DNA of 64,000 bases from Adiantum capillus-veneris. Taxonomy: Eukaryota > Streptophyta > Polypodiopsida > Polypodiales > Pteridaceae. Numbering within the stretch: position 1 is the first letter of the stretch; each line of letters begins with the position of its first letter. The position numbers and the translations under genes are program-made. The notes under the pieces were generated by a model that made no database searches, was not told where the DNA came from, and saw only the letters and a list, made by a program, of their open reading frames with translations. Below, piece by piece: positions 20,801-29,667 of the stretch. The DNA lies in contig CM043965.1 in NCBI GenBank assembly GCA_014529385.2, positions 65,631,190 through 65,695,189 on the forward strand. The letters run 5' to 3'.

Positions 20801-21939
20801 TGTGGGGGGATGGAAACACACACAACGCCTCTATAATGACCCGACACACACTCTTGGGATGATACACACACACATTATGGGACACCACTCGGCTTAGACA
20901 ACACACCTGGCCGAGACAGGGAACACACCTCTGGAGTGAGAGGAGAGAGACTATCCACTTGCCCACTCCACACACACACACACACACACACATACCCAAA
21001 AAACTGAGCTCAAAAGAGGATAATTTCTGATGTTTAGATACAATTGAGCTTGGGCCAACACCGATGGGGCAAATAGCTCACACAATATGGGTAAAATAAG
21101 CCATATACAATCACAAACTAGAGCAGAAACTTCGCTCATAGGAGAAACTTGCACAGAAAAATAGCAGGAAAATAGTGAGGAATTTGGTAAAATGGACAGC
21201 ACCATCGCGTCCGGAACGGCCCAAAATCCAAGTCTACAATGTCAAAGTGCTCAAATCCGACCTCGGATGAGCAGTTTACGGCCAAAACAAGCTCCAAAAT
21301 GAGCAAAAACACACCTGCGGTTGTTCCTCCTCTCTTCTCCACGTTTTTTCTGGTCTTCTCTCAGTTTTTTCAGTTCCCTCACTTAGCTTTATTAGTTGGG
21401 TACCCTTGGTCTTTTAGATGACCTCAAACGAACCCCGAACAGACCAAAAATTGACCTCGCAGTGCATAGTTGTCACCTTTTTGCATCATCCGCACACCTG
21501 GCACTCATTTCTTTTCAATAATGCGTCTCGCAACCACGTGAAGTGGCCCCAAAAAGTGGTCCTAATGATGACCTTTCTGCATAACTCTCACAAGAAAACA
21601 CCCACGTTGTGTCCGTCCTCATCCGCATGCAAATATTGACCCCATTCGCCCTCCTGACGCCACTAGATGCCATCTGACGCACCTGCTTACCTCATGTCGT
21701 CGGCCCGCGGATAGCTTCCTCGAGAAGTTTTACGCTCTATAAACTCCTCATTATTGTAGAAAAAACATACTGGTACTGGTGATAGTGAAAATCGATGCAC
21801 TATGTACATGCTGTCCTACCTATACACATGTGGGCCCCACGTAACCACCTGGCTCTGGAAAATGGGCAATTCTTTATTTGATGCACCATGCATGTATATG
21901 TACATATGTGCAATCCCTTGCTCCAAAAAACTCCTGACA
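20801..21939 (-). repeat. 3' LTR of the Tat-like element
   Basis: 1139 bp; read on minus it starts TGTCAGGAG and ends CCCCCCACA. It contains a (CA)n tract at about 20971-20992. Nearly identical to 28366-29499. Confidence 0.95.
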
Positions 21940-21942
21940 TAA

Positions 21943-21957
21943 TTTGCCCCTCCCCTA
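21943..21957 (-). promoter_or_regulatory. polypurine tract
   Basis: The minus strand reads AGGGGAGGGGCAAATTA next to the 3' LTR start TGTCAGG. Confidence 0.85.
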
Positions 21958-21967
21958 GCCTGCTAGA

Positions 21968-23476
21968 TCATTCATGATCAGCAGCAGCAAAGAGAGATAT
22001 GAGACTCGCCGCATCACAGGTCTCCTCATCCCTCACCAACACTGCTTTATCCACAGACAGCTCATCTTGCTCCACCATCATCAATCTAGCATGATACAAT
22101 TTAAAACTCAATCCATTTACCCTTGACTTATGTAGAACACCATCCAGGTTAGCCAGTTGATATGTGCCATTTGAAAAACACTCCACTACCTTGAAAGGGC
22201 CTTCCCACTTAATTTGAAACTTCTTTTGGAAGGTGTTGTCCAACTTACTGTTGTAGCGCAAAACCAAGTCATGTTTCTTGATACCCTTACTTTTTACCTT
22301 TTCATTTATCTTTGTCAAAGCCTTATCCTGCATCTGCCCATAATGCTCCAATGCGCTCATCCTATCCAACTGGACCTCTTGTAACTGCAAGAGCCTCTCT
22401 TTGAATGCATCAGTAGGCGGCCCAAGCAACTTCTCTAACATCTTGACCGCAGGCAACTCTACCTCCACAGGCAATAGTGCTTCCTTTCCATACACCAAAT
22501 GAAATGGAGTAAACCATGTACCTCTCTTCACCGAAGTACGGTAAGCCCATAATGCACTAGGCAATTCCAAATCCCAATTCTTTCCTTGGTGCTCTGTCAC
22601 TTGAGAAAGAATTTGTACCAACTCACCATTGAATCTTTCATTTAAGCCATTACACTGCGGGTAATAAGGAGTGGTATGTTGGTGCCTAATCTTCATCTTT
22701 GTGCATAAGAAGTCTAGTAGTTTAGCTCTAAATCCTGGCCCCTTATCTGAAAGTAGCTCTAATGGCACCCCAAACTTGCAACATATTTCATCATACACAA
22801 ATTTTGCCACATCCTTTGCAGTGATCTGTTTTACTGCTATAGCCTCTGCCCATCTAGAGAGATAGTCCACTGCCGTCAAGATATAGCTTTTGCCCCTGCT
22901 TGTGATAGGTAACGGGCCTATTGCATCAATCCCCCACTTTTCAAACACATCAAACGCCATAATGGTTTTTCGTAGCTCTGGCTTCAACACTCTCTTCCCA
23001 AATGCTTGACACCTATTGCAAGACCTACACCAATGGTGAACATCCTTGTGCAAACTAGGCCATACATACCCCTCTTGCAAAATCTTATGCAAGGTGATCT
23101 TTAGAGCAAAATGGCCACCACATGCGCCTTCATGATTCTCTTCCAACACTCTGTAAAGCTCCCCCCGCCAAGGTACACGTCTCAACACGAGATCAGCCCC
23201 TTTCATGTATAAGACATCACCAATCAATTTGTACCTGTATGCTCTACGCACAAAGCCATACTTCTTAGACTTCTGAATCTCCTTTGGAATGATTCCTGTT
23301 AGCAAAAACTCCTCTTCTTGAGCCAAACTTTCTCGGCCATGATAAAGAGGTAAAGTGGTCCTCAACACAAATAGCTCCCCAATCATGCTTTGAGCTTCTT
23401 CATGTGCCTCTCCATTTAGAGCACGTTCAATGTGTCTGATGCTCCATGCTTCGAACTTTTTTAACAGGACTTTAAT
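21968..23476 (-). CDS. integrase
   Basis: The open frame 23386-21968 has 472 codons and reads in phase upstream to a TGA at 23477. Residues about 85-126 hold the zinc module (H85, H92, then C-x2-C-x2-C at 120-126). The catalytic core has D154 (G-I-D-A-I-G-P-L-P), D214 (L-L-S-D-K-G-P-G-F) and E250 (G-L-N-E-R-F-N), with 35 residues between the last two, the normal D,D-35-E. The tail carries K-W-E-G-P-F and N-G-T-Y-Q-L (residues 390-410). There is no chromodomain. All catalytic residues are present, so the domain itself looks intact. It inserts the cDNA copy into chromosomes. It is the C-terminal part of a gag-pol polyprotein and would need the upstream stops to be absent. Confidence 0.92.
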   Translation of the reverse strand: MKVLLKKFEAWSIRHIERALNGEAHEEAQSMIGELFVLRTTLPLYHGRESLAQEEEFLLTGIIPKEIQKSKKYGFVRRAYRYKLIGDVLYMKGADLVLRRVPWRGELYRVLEENHEGACGGHFALKITLHKILQEGYVWPSLHKDVHHWCRSCNRCQAFGKRVLKPELRKTIMAFDVFEKWGIDAIGPLPITSRGKSYILTAVDYLSRWAEAIAVKQITAKDVAKFVYDEICCKFGVPLELLSDKGPGFRAKLLDFLCTKMKIRHQHTTPYYPQCNGLNERFNGELVQILSQVTEHQGKNWDLELPSALWAYRTSVKRGTWFTPFHLVYGKEALLPVEVELPAVKMLEKLLGPPTDAFKERLLQLQEVQLDRMSALEHYGQMQDKALTKINEKVKSKGIKKHDLVLRYNSKLDNTFQKKFQIKWEGPFKVVECFSNGTYQLANLDGVLHKSRVNGLSFKLYHARLMMVEQDELSVDKAVLVRDEETCDAASLISLFAAADHE

Positions 23477-23998
23477 TCAGAAGCACATTTCCTTCATTGA
23501 GGTGTTCTTGCTCTTCCACACACCCAGCACTTGCTTCACCACTAACAAGGCATCACCTTTTATGCTCAACCTTCGAACCCCGTGCTTCAAACAAATGTGT
23601 AATCCGGCTTCCAGAGTAGCATATTGAGCCTCATTGTTACTATGAGCATCCAATTTGAACCCTCTCTTGCATACTAGCTTCCCCTCTGGATCATAAAGTG
23701 CTATACCCCCTGAAGCTGCATCATGGCTCTTTCTGTATGAACCATCAAAGAACAACACATGTGCATTGCTGATCTGTGGCACTTCTTCAACTACCTTTCT
23801 CACCACCTCTTCCTTAACAATAAGGGGATTCTCCTTGTAGGTCAACAAATCAGCTAGGGTAGCCCTTGTACTATCTTCCACTAGAAAACAGAACTCAAAC
23901 TCTTGCAGCTCAATTACCCATTTCTTCACCACATTTGACATGTTAGTACCATTAATTAACTGTGGCAAAAAGGCATAACTCGTCAAGAAAACAAAAGG
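23477..23998 (-). CDS. second (plant-type) RNase H, polyprotein segment
   Basis: Open from 23986 to 23477, in phase with both neighbours. It has V-L-F-F-D-G-S-Y-R-K (D81), N-N-E-A-Q-Y (E119) and I-K-G-D-A-L-L-V-V (D145), the carboxylate set of an RNase HI-like fold, about 90 codons long. A linker rich in V and E precedes it. Tat-lineage elements of plants are known to carry this extra RNase H after the Ty3 one. The segment ends in TGA at 23477-23479, in phase with the integrase; the change fits CGA to TGA. Confidence 0.85.
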   Translation of the reverse strand, partial: PFVFLTSYAFLPQLINGTNMSNVVKKWVIELQEFEFCFLVEDSTRATLADLLTYKENPLIVKEEVVRKVVEEVPQISNAHVLFFDGSYRKSHDAASGGIALYDPEGKLVCKRGFKLDAHSNNEAQYATLEAGLHICLKHGVRRLSIKGDALLVVKQVLGVWKSKNTSMKEMCF

Positions 23999-24286
23999 TC
24001 ATGGTAGCAAGTAATGACGAAATCGTCGACAAGCAAATATTACACTGGCCATCACTAGCTCTACTTCCGAGAACTTTCTCTCCGCTACCAACTTCACTCG
24101 GCTTGCACAATACACTGGCCTCATATAATGGATGCCCTTCCCCTTTTGCAATAGCATGGCTCCAATGGCATCATCCCCTACTGATGGATTTACATAAAAC
24201 ACTTTCTCCCAATCAGGAGCCTGCATGGTTGACAACCCCCCTAACACCTCTTTCACCTCTTGAAACACTTCTTCACACTTGTCATC
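23999..24286 (-). CDS. Ty3 RNase H, polyprotein segment
   Basis: In phase with the RT upstream. It reads V-F-Y-V-N-P-S-V-G-D-D-A-I-G-A-M-L-L-Q, then Y-C-A-S-R-V-K-L and V-M-A-S-V-I-F-A-C-R-R-F-R-H-Y-L-L, the normal Ty3 RNase H pattern that degrades the RNA strand. The first Asp of the usual D-A-S motif is replaced by N (Y-V-N-P-S), which may weaken activity. It is preceded by TGA at 24287 (the conserved W before D-D; TGG to TGA) and ends in TGA at 23999 (fits CGA to TGA). Confidence 0.85.
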   Translation of the reverse strand, partial: DDKCEEVFQEVKEVLGGLSTMQAPDWEKVFYVNPSVGDDAIGAMLLQKGKGIHYMRPVYCASRVKLVAERKFSEVELVMASVIFACRRFRHYLLP

Positions 24287-24829
24287 TCATTGCAATGGAT
24301 CATGCTTTGCCACTTGTTGTAATGGATAAAGAATCTGAGAAGACAATGGAATAAACCTTGCCATGTACTTCACTTTGTGTATAAAGGTTGCCAATTGCTT
24401 CGTACTCGTAGGTGATGGAAGAAGAATAATAGACTTAACCTTTTCTGGATCAGCCTCAATGCCATTTTCTGACACCATATGGCCCAATAACTTCACCCTT
24501 GGCTGTGCTAGATGACATTTCTTTGGATTTAGTTGTCCTCCACATTCATCATATCGAGCCAATACCATCTGCAGCTTCTCATGGTGTTCAGCCCTACTGC
24601 TATAAACACAGAAGTCATCCATAAAAGCTTTAACACAACTACCAATGAATGGTTCCAACACCCAATTTTCTCTCTCTTGATAGAAGGAAGGTCCATTTGA
24701 CAACCCAAATGGCAATACTGTGTAGCAATAGCAGCCCCATGGCGTAATAAAAGTGGTCTTTGTGCGGTCTTTAAGAGCAATCTTCAATTGAAAATAGCCT
24801 GAAAAACCATCACACACACTGTACCTCTC
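24287..24829 (-). CDS. reverse transcriptase, central and C-terminal part
   Basis: Reads C-D-G-F-S-G-Y-F-Q, F-I-T-P-W-G-C-Y, L-P-F-G-L-S-N-G-P, then the active-site box A-F-M-D-D-F-C-V-Y (24614-24625) and K-L-L-G-H-M-V-S-E-N-G-I-E-A-D-P-E-K-V. Only one catalytic Asp lies upstream, in C-D-G-F. It continues in phase from the protease-RT ORF across TAA 24830-24832. RT copies the RNA into DNA in the particle. All motif residues are present; only the flanking stops break it. Confidence 0.93.
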   Translation of the reverse strand, partial: ERYSVCDGFSGYFQLKIALKDRTKTTFITPWGCYCYTVLPFGLSNGPSFYQERENWVLEPFIGSCVKAFMDDFCVYSSRAEHHEKLQMVLARYDECGGQLNPKKCHLAQPRVKLLGHMVSENGIEADPEKVKSIILLPSPTSTKQLATFIHKVKYMARFIPLSSQILYPLQQVAKHDPLQ

Positions 24830-25918
24830 TTAACCTGCCACTGAATCCAAGATCTGATCGATGAATGGAAGAGGATATGGGTTCTTCTTAGTGGCTGCGT
24901 TTAAGGGTTTAAAATCTACACAAATTCTCCACATCCCATCCTTCTTTGGACTGACTACAACTGGACTCACCCATTCTATGGTCTCCACAGGGACTATGAA
25001 CCTTGCCTTCAACAACTTGTCCACCTCTTCTCGCAAGGCTTCCATTTGCTCTTGACCCATCCTTCTTAGCCTTTGCCGCACTGGCTTAGCACCTTCTTTC
25101 AGCTCTATATGCATCTCTTCGCCCTTGAACCCTCTGATCTCTTCATATGAAGTAATGAACAAATCAGGAAAACTAGCCAGTATGTGCAAATATATATCCT
25201 TCTCCATAGCTGAGAGGTCTCCACTGATCATTTGTGTCATCAATTCCTGCTTCTTTGACAACTCAACCTTGGTTTGCATCAGCCCTTCAATCACTTCATA
25301 AGGCCCTTCACTATCATCTTCAACCTCATTTGCAAATGCAACTAAACCAAACTCCTGGATTTCTTTGTCCATCAAAAGAAATGCAACATCAGCATCCTCA
25401 TCACTGCTGGTAGTGCTATCACTGTCCTCATCTGCCACCGTGGAAGAGTCTTCATCACTAGACTCATCCTCATCTACGTAAAGCTCCTCTAATCGTTTCC
25501 TTGTGTCCATATTATAAAGCTTATTGGTACCTGTCTTTCCATAGAGGCTAATCGTACCATGTCGCCAATCTTGAACAGCTCCCACTGCACGTAACCATGG
25601 TCTGCCCAGTATAATAGGATATGCTCCCAACCCTGCTGGCATCACATGAAAATCAACCACTGCCTTTGCATCATATGCCTCCACTTCTAAGCTCTTTACA
25701 ACACCCAAGCATTTTACTTTTTGATGGTTTGCCAATCTAATCCGGAAACCTGACACCCCAGCCACTGTGAGACCCATCTTCTCAACGCATGAGTGTGTTA
25801 TGACGCATATTTGGGCTCCGCCATCCACATAACCTTGTCCCAAATTTTTCCTTTTATGCCACACATCTACTATTGGACAAATTTCTGGTAGCTCATCCAT
25901 TGCCAACACCTTTACTTA
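24830..25918 (-). CDS. protease and N-terminal part of reverse transcriptase
   Basis: The 359-codon open frame starts at about 25909. Residues 27-34 read G-Y-V-D-G-G-A-Q, the retropepsin active site in the D-G-G form used by Tat/Athila elements, and I-I-L-G-R-P-W-L follows near residue 98. An acidic linker (many D, E, S) spans residues about 145-190. The RT fingers come next: K-A-R-F-I-V-P-V, S-P-V-V-V-S-P-K-K-D-G, C-V-D-F-K-P-L-N-A-A-T-K-K. It ends in TAA (24830), in phase with the rest of RT. A TAA at 25916-25918 separates it from the gag side, also in phase. Confidence 0.9.
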
Positions 25919-26365
25919 ACCTCTCTCTGGCTCTTTCTCCATTGGGTTAACCATCCTCTTCCACTGTCGCTTTAGCTTAGGCACCATCTCTATAAGCTAC
26001 CCAAAAGTAACATCTGCCTTCCTGCTCGTCGGATCCTCCTTCAAGTCATAGCTTAATTGCCCATCCCCTAGTGGAAAATCTGAAACATGAAAATTTCGAT
26101 GAGCTCTCCTTTTCCTCTTGGCCTTAACATCCTCGCCTTCATGGCTCTTTCCTTTCTTCTTACTAGGACCTGGGGCACTTCTTCCTTCCTTATCCTCTGT
26201 GGTCCTCTTCCCAATAGGCATCACTAATGTATCCTCTAGCTTTGATGCCTTCTCCAAGGTGACTACACTTAGCACTTTTGTCTTTCCCTTTTCCTCCTGG
26301 GTCAGTCCACTAGTTCCTTCATCTCCCTTAATTTCGATGCCATAATCATTTGACCTAGTTAACAC
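25919..26365 (-). CDS. gag-pol linker segment
   Basis: In phase with gag (stop TAG 26366-26368) and with protease. It is about 120 residues of K/E/R-rich, low-complexity protein with K-R-K-R-R-A-H-R, then a TAG at 25997-25999, then M-V-P-K-L-K-R-Q-W-K-R. There is no enzyme domain. It could be the C-terminal tail of Gag or the N terminus of Pol. The TAG at 26366 may be the natural gag stop or a mutated CAG. Confidence 0.7.
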
Positions 26366-27319
26366 CTATCTTGACAATGGATACATGTCTCCTCCCATCC
26401 TTGGTGGCTTATCACATTGCAGGCTGATGTGACCCAACTCTCCACAATTGTAACATGTGGGCGTCTGCCTCCAAAACCTACCATTGCTTTGTCCAACACC
26501 ATTCCTAGGCCTTTCTTCACCTCCTGGATGATTTGCAAACCTCCCTCGACCTCGATTATTTCCCACTTGACCTAGCATGTTTGGGCTGAGATTCTTCATC
26601 AAATCTACCATTTGTCTCATGTCTTGCCTTAGCCCATCATCTTGCACCGATGTAGTGACCACTGCTGGCATAACCTGAGTAGTAACAGGAACCACTGGTT
26701 CATGATGAACCCCTGACGTGCGACCTTGTAAAGACTCTATAGGCTGAAATTCAGACCTCATGGGCAAAGACTCCACCCCTAACTGGCTCATTTTCCTCAA
26801 CTTCCACTCTTTGTTCCTTGCTATCTCTAGTGCATCTTCATATGTCCTAGGCTTCTCTAGCTCCACTCTCCAATGTATATTCTCCCAAAGACCAGCCAAG
26901 AACTTGTCCTTCTTCATCATGTTAGGTGGGGGTACCTGTGGTGCTAAGGCCTTGCACATCCGCTCCCATGCCAATGAGAACTTACGTATGTACGCATCTA
27001 CTGGCTCACCTTCCTTTTGCACCAAAGCCTGTACTTCTTGCCACACTTTGTCAGGATCTTCTATCTTCACAAACTCCACTTCAAACCCATGCCGTAGATT
27101 GTCCCAACTCAATCTTACAAGTGGATCAGCCACATGTAACTCCTCTTCAAATGCTTTAGACCAAACTCGTGCATCACTCTTCAAACAAATTTGGAGAAGA
27201 CGTAACATCTGCGCAGGGTCATGAATCTGGTTGCTAATGCAGGCAACCTCCATCTTTTCCAAAAAATCTTCCACATCTTCATCACTTCTTCCATGAAACT
27301 CCGGATAAGAGAAAGCCAT
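26366..27319 (-). CDS. gag (capsid and nucleocapsid)
   Basis: The ATG at 27319 (M-A-F-S-Y-P-E-F-H-G) is the best start because it matches M-A-N-V-S-F-P-T-F-M-G at 15278; the frame is open upstream to 27376. The capsid block has D-V-E-D-F-L-E-K-M-E-V-A-C, D-A-R-V-W-S-K, W-E-R-M-C-K and K-D-K-F-L-A-G-L. A Q/R/G-rich hinge leads to one zinc knuckle, C-Y-N-C-G-E-L-G-H-I-S-L-Q-C (near 26410-26460). It builds the virus-like particle and packages RNA. It ends in TAG at 26366, in phase with what follows. Confidence 0.93.
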   Translation of the reverse strand: MAFSYPEFHGRSDEDVEDFLEKMEVACISNQIHDPAQMLRLLQICLKSDARVWSKAFEEELHVADPLVRLSWDNLRHGFEVEFVKIEDPDKVWQEVQALVQKEGEPVDAYIRKFSLAWERMCKALAPQVPPPNMMKKDKFLAGLWENIHWRVELEKPRTYEDALEIARNKEWKLRKMSQLGVESLPMRSEFQPIESLQGRTSGVHHEPVVPVTTQVMPAVVTTSVQDDGLRQDMRQMVDLMKNLSPNMLGQVGNNRGRGRFANHPGGEERPRNGVGQSNGRFWRQTPTCYNCGELGHISLQCDKPPRMGGDMYPLSR

Positions 27320-27421
27320 GGCTACCCAAGTTACAAGGCTTTGAGAACCCCTTTGAACACACATGTAAGAACCCAAAACTTTTGACTACCCAATCCCCAG
27401 AAACTTCAATGGAGCTCAACT

Positions 27422-27640
27422 TTAGATAAGGACAAACACATGCACATCAAATGAGATTTCATAGTTGATCATCGGAATTACAACAGGCAAAGGACATTCC
27501 AAGATCTCTCGTAATATTCTTGGCTCGAACATAAAGACTATGCGCTGCTGGAAAAAAATCTTCCTTGACACATGAACATTTATCTGGATTCTTTGAGTTA
27601 AATGAAATGGAGTGAATTGAGGGCCATTTTGATCATCCAT
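27422..27640 (-). CDS. conserved leader ORF, copy A (intact, 72 codons)
   Basis: ATG at 27640, stop TAA at 27422, 72 codons, about 100 bp upstream of the gag start. The sequence opens M-D-D-Q-N-G-P, has P-F-H-L-T, S-R-K-I-F-F-Q-Q and V-F-M-F, and ends S-F-D-V-H-V-F-V-L-I. The copy at 38593-38811 has exactly the same length (219 bp); about 34 of 72 residues are identical without a gap. Copy C is at 14974. I recognise no domain, no signal peptide and no membrane helix; the ends are hydrophobic with a conserved proline-rich middle. This is the only one of the three copies without a stop. Confidence 0.75.
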   Translation of the reverse strand: MDDQNGPQFTPFHLTQRIQINVHVSRKIFFQQRIVFMFEPRILREILECPLPVVIPMINYEISFDVHVFVLI

Positions 27641-28342
27641 TAAAGCCAACCATGAAGCTCCCAAGAAGGCACACCTGACTTAACCTCTGATTTTGCCAAA
27701 ATTTCAGTAGCATAACAGCATAAATGGCTCAAAAGACCAAAAAACCAGCCATCATAACTTGGAAAAATTTTGGCAGAGTTTTCCCAGAAATAGAGCAGTA
27801 GGAACCCAAAATATAGACTGTATATGTATGCATAAACTGTCAACAATAGAACCCGAGCATCAAGTAGGACTCACTAGTACATAGCCTATGGCGAGGTCAC
27901 AAAAAGGGTGCTCTAGCTACCTGTATCACCGAAAGGATCTCCACATTTGAGAATCCCCAAGCTCAATAAAAACCTCACGCTATTGACCCTCACATGATGG
28001 CTAATGCAAATCGCGTATAGTCAAGTCTCAGAAATTACTATCTTCCAGACCAAGTCTCAGAAATGGCTGGGACTGCCAAATACAACCAAGTATGGCTCCA
28101 CAAATGCGTACAATGGCAGTTTCCACAAGTAACGTACAATCCAACAGACAATGCGCTCAAATAGGCGCCAATTGATGCATACCCACAACAACTGCAAGTG
28201 ACATCACTGCTAGTATATCACTGTACTCCAGCTACCTGTACCTATGTGAATCACCTGTACCTGTACCTGTCCCTGTAACCTGTAACCTGTAATCCCGAAT
28301 CTCGAAGCTTGAGGCTCGAAGCAGAAGGTACTCGAAGAAGAT
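27641..28342 (-). other. 5' leader between primer site and leader ORF
   Basis: Non-coding. A short tandem of CCTGTAC/CCTGTAA words lies at about 28254-28292. No palindrome array like those at 45 and 63 kb. Confidence 0.7.
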
Positions 28343-28362
28343 CCTCCATGGGGGCACCAAAA
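28343..28362 (-). promoter_or_regulatory. primer-binding site, TTTTGGTGCCCCCA type
   Basis: The minus strand reads TTTTGGTGCCCCCATGGAGG three bases after the 5' LTR. Same core as at 13914 and 39101. Confidence 0.8.
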
Positions 28363-28365
28363 GAA

Positions 28366-29499
28366 TGTGGGGGGATGGAAACACACACAACGCCTCTATA
28401 ATGACCCGACACACACTCTTGGGATGATACACACACACATTATGGGGCACCACTCGGCTTAGACAACACACCTGGCCGAGACAGGGAACACAACTCTGGA
28501 GTGAGAGGAGAGAGACTATCCACTTGCCCACTCCACACACACACACACACACACACCCAAAAAAATCAGCTCAAAAGAGGATAATTTCTGATGTTTAGAT
28601 ACAATTGAGCTTGGGCCAACACCGATGGGGCAAATAGCTCACACAATATGGGTAAAATAAGCTAGATACAATCACAAACTAGAGCAGAAACTTTGCTCAT
28701 AGGAGAAACTTACACAGAAAGTTAGCAGGAAAAGAGTGAGAAATTTGGCAAAATGGACAGCACCATCGCGTCCGGAACGGCCCAAAACCCCAGTCTACAA
28801 TGTCAAAGTGCTCAAATCCGACCTCGGATGAGCAGTTTACGGCCAAAACAAGCTCCAAAATGAGCAAAACACACCTGCGGCTGTTCCTCCTGTCTTCTCC
28901 ACGTTTTTTCTGGTCTTCTCTCAGTTTTTTCAGTTTCCACACTTAGCTTTATTAGTTGGGTATCCTTGGTCTTTTAGATGACCTCAAACGGACCCCGAAC
29001 AGGCCAAAAACTGACCTCGCAGTGCATAGATGTCACCTTTTTGCATCATCCGCACACCTGGCACTCATTTCTTTTCAATAATGCGTCTCGCAACCACGTG
29101 AAGTGGCCCCAAAAAGTGGTCCTAATGATGACCTTTCTGCATAACTCTCACAAGAAAACACCCACGTTGTGTCCGTCCTCATCCGCATGCAAATATTGAC
29201 CCCGTTCGCCCTCGTGATGCCACTAGATGCCATCTGACGCACCTGCTTACCTCATGTCGTCGGCCCGCGGATAGCTTCCTCGAGAAGTTTTACGCCCTAT
29301 AAACTCCTCATTATTGTAGAAAAAACATACTGGTACTGGTGATAGTGAAAATCGATGCACTATGTACATGCTGTCCTACCTGTACACATGTGGGCCCCAC
29401 GTAACCACCTGGCTCTGGAAAATGGGCAATTCTTTATTTGATGCACCATGCATATATATGTACATATGCACAATCCCTTGCTCCAAAAAACTCCTGACA
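28366..29499 (-). repeat. 5' LTR of the Tat-like element
   Basis: 1134 bp, TGTCAGG ... CCACA on the minus strand, nearly identical to 20801-21939; scattered single-base differences and a (CA)n length difference. Confidence 0.95.
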
Positions 29500-29667
29500 G
29501 CGTGCTATATATCAGTAGATAGAGCTTGAAGAGGACATTTTAATTGTCAAACCTCCGCCAACTTTGGAGTTTGTTTGCAAAAATTTATCCATGCGTTCTT
29601 TTTGGTAGAGAGAGGTAAAGTCAAACTCCTTAAAGGGCCCCTTTGTGAGTACAAATTTTGCCTAATG
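29500..29667. repeat. foldback element, rest of the right arm
   Basis: The first four bases (GCGT) are the target duplication. 29504-29667 is the reverse complement of 20513 to about 20676 (shared words TGATATATAGCA, CTCCAAAGTTGGCGGAGGTT, GGGGCCC). Together with 20754-20800 the right arm is 211 bp, exactly the length of the left arm. Confidence 0.9.

Larger units (their letters stand above)
20801..29499 (-). mobile_element. nearly complete Tat-like Ty3/gypsy element, young
   Basis: 8.7 kb on the minus strand: 5' LTR 28366-29499, primer site, leader ORF, gag, protease, RT, Ty3 RNase H, second RNase H, integrase, polypurine tract, 3' LTR 20801-21939. The target duplication GCGT flanks it (20797-20800 and 29500-29503). 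The LTRs differ at only a small number of positions by eye, so insertion was recent. The dual RNase H and the absence of a chromodomain place it in the Tat lineage. The gag-pol frame is uninterrupted except by stop codons. Confidence 0.95.

Noticed and set aside
26760-27224. 154-codon plus ORF
   Set aside because: Antisense shadow of gag. The same holds for 25997-26345 and 24861-25055 (pol), and 59814-60431 (antisense to the protease of the right-hand element).
21968-27319. In-frame stops repaired by U-to-C RNA editing
   Set aside because: That editing is known for organellar transcripts of some ferns, lycophytes and hornworts; this is a nuclear retrotransposon, and one of the stops (TGG to TGA) cannot be repaired that way.
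28254-28292. Telomere-like CCTGTAA/CCTGTAC words
   Set aside because: Not the plant telomere repeat CCCTAAA, only a few copies, and inside a retroelement leader.
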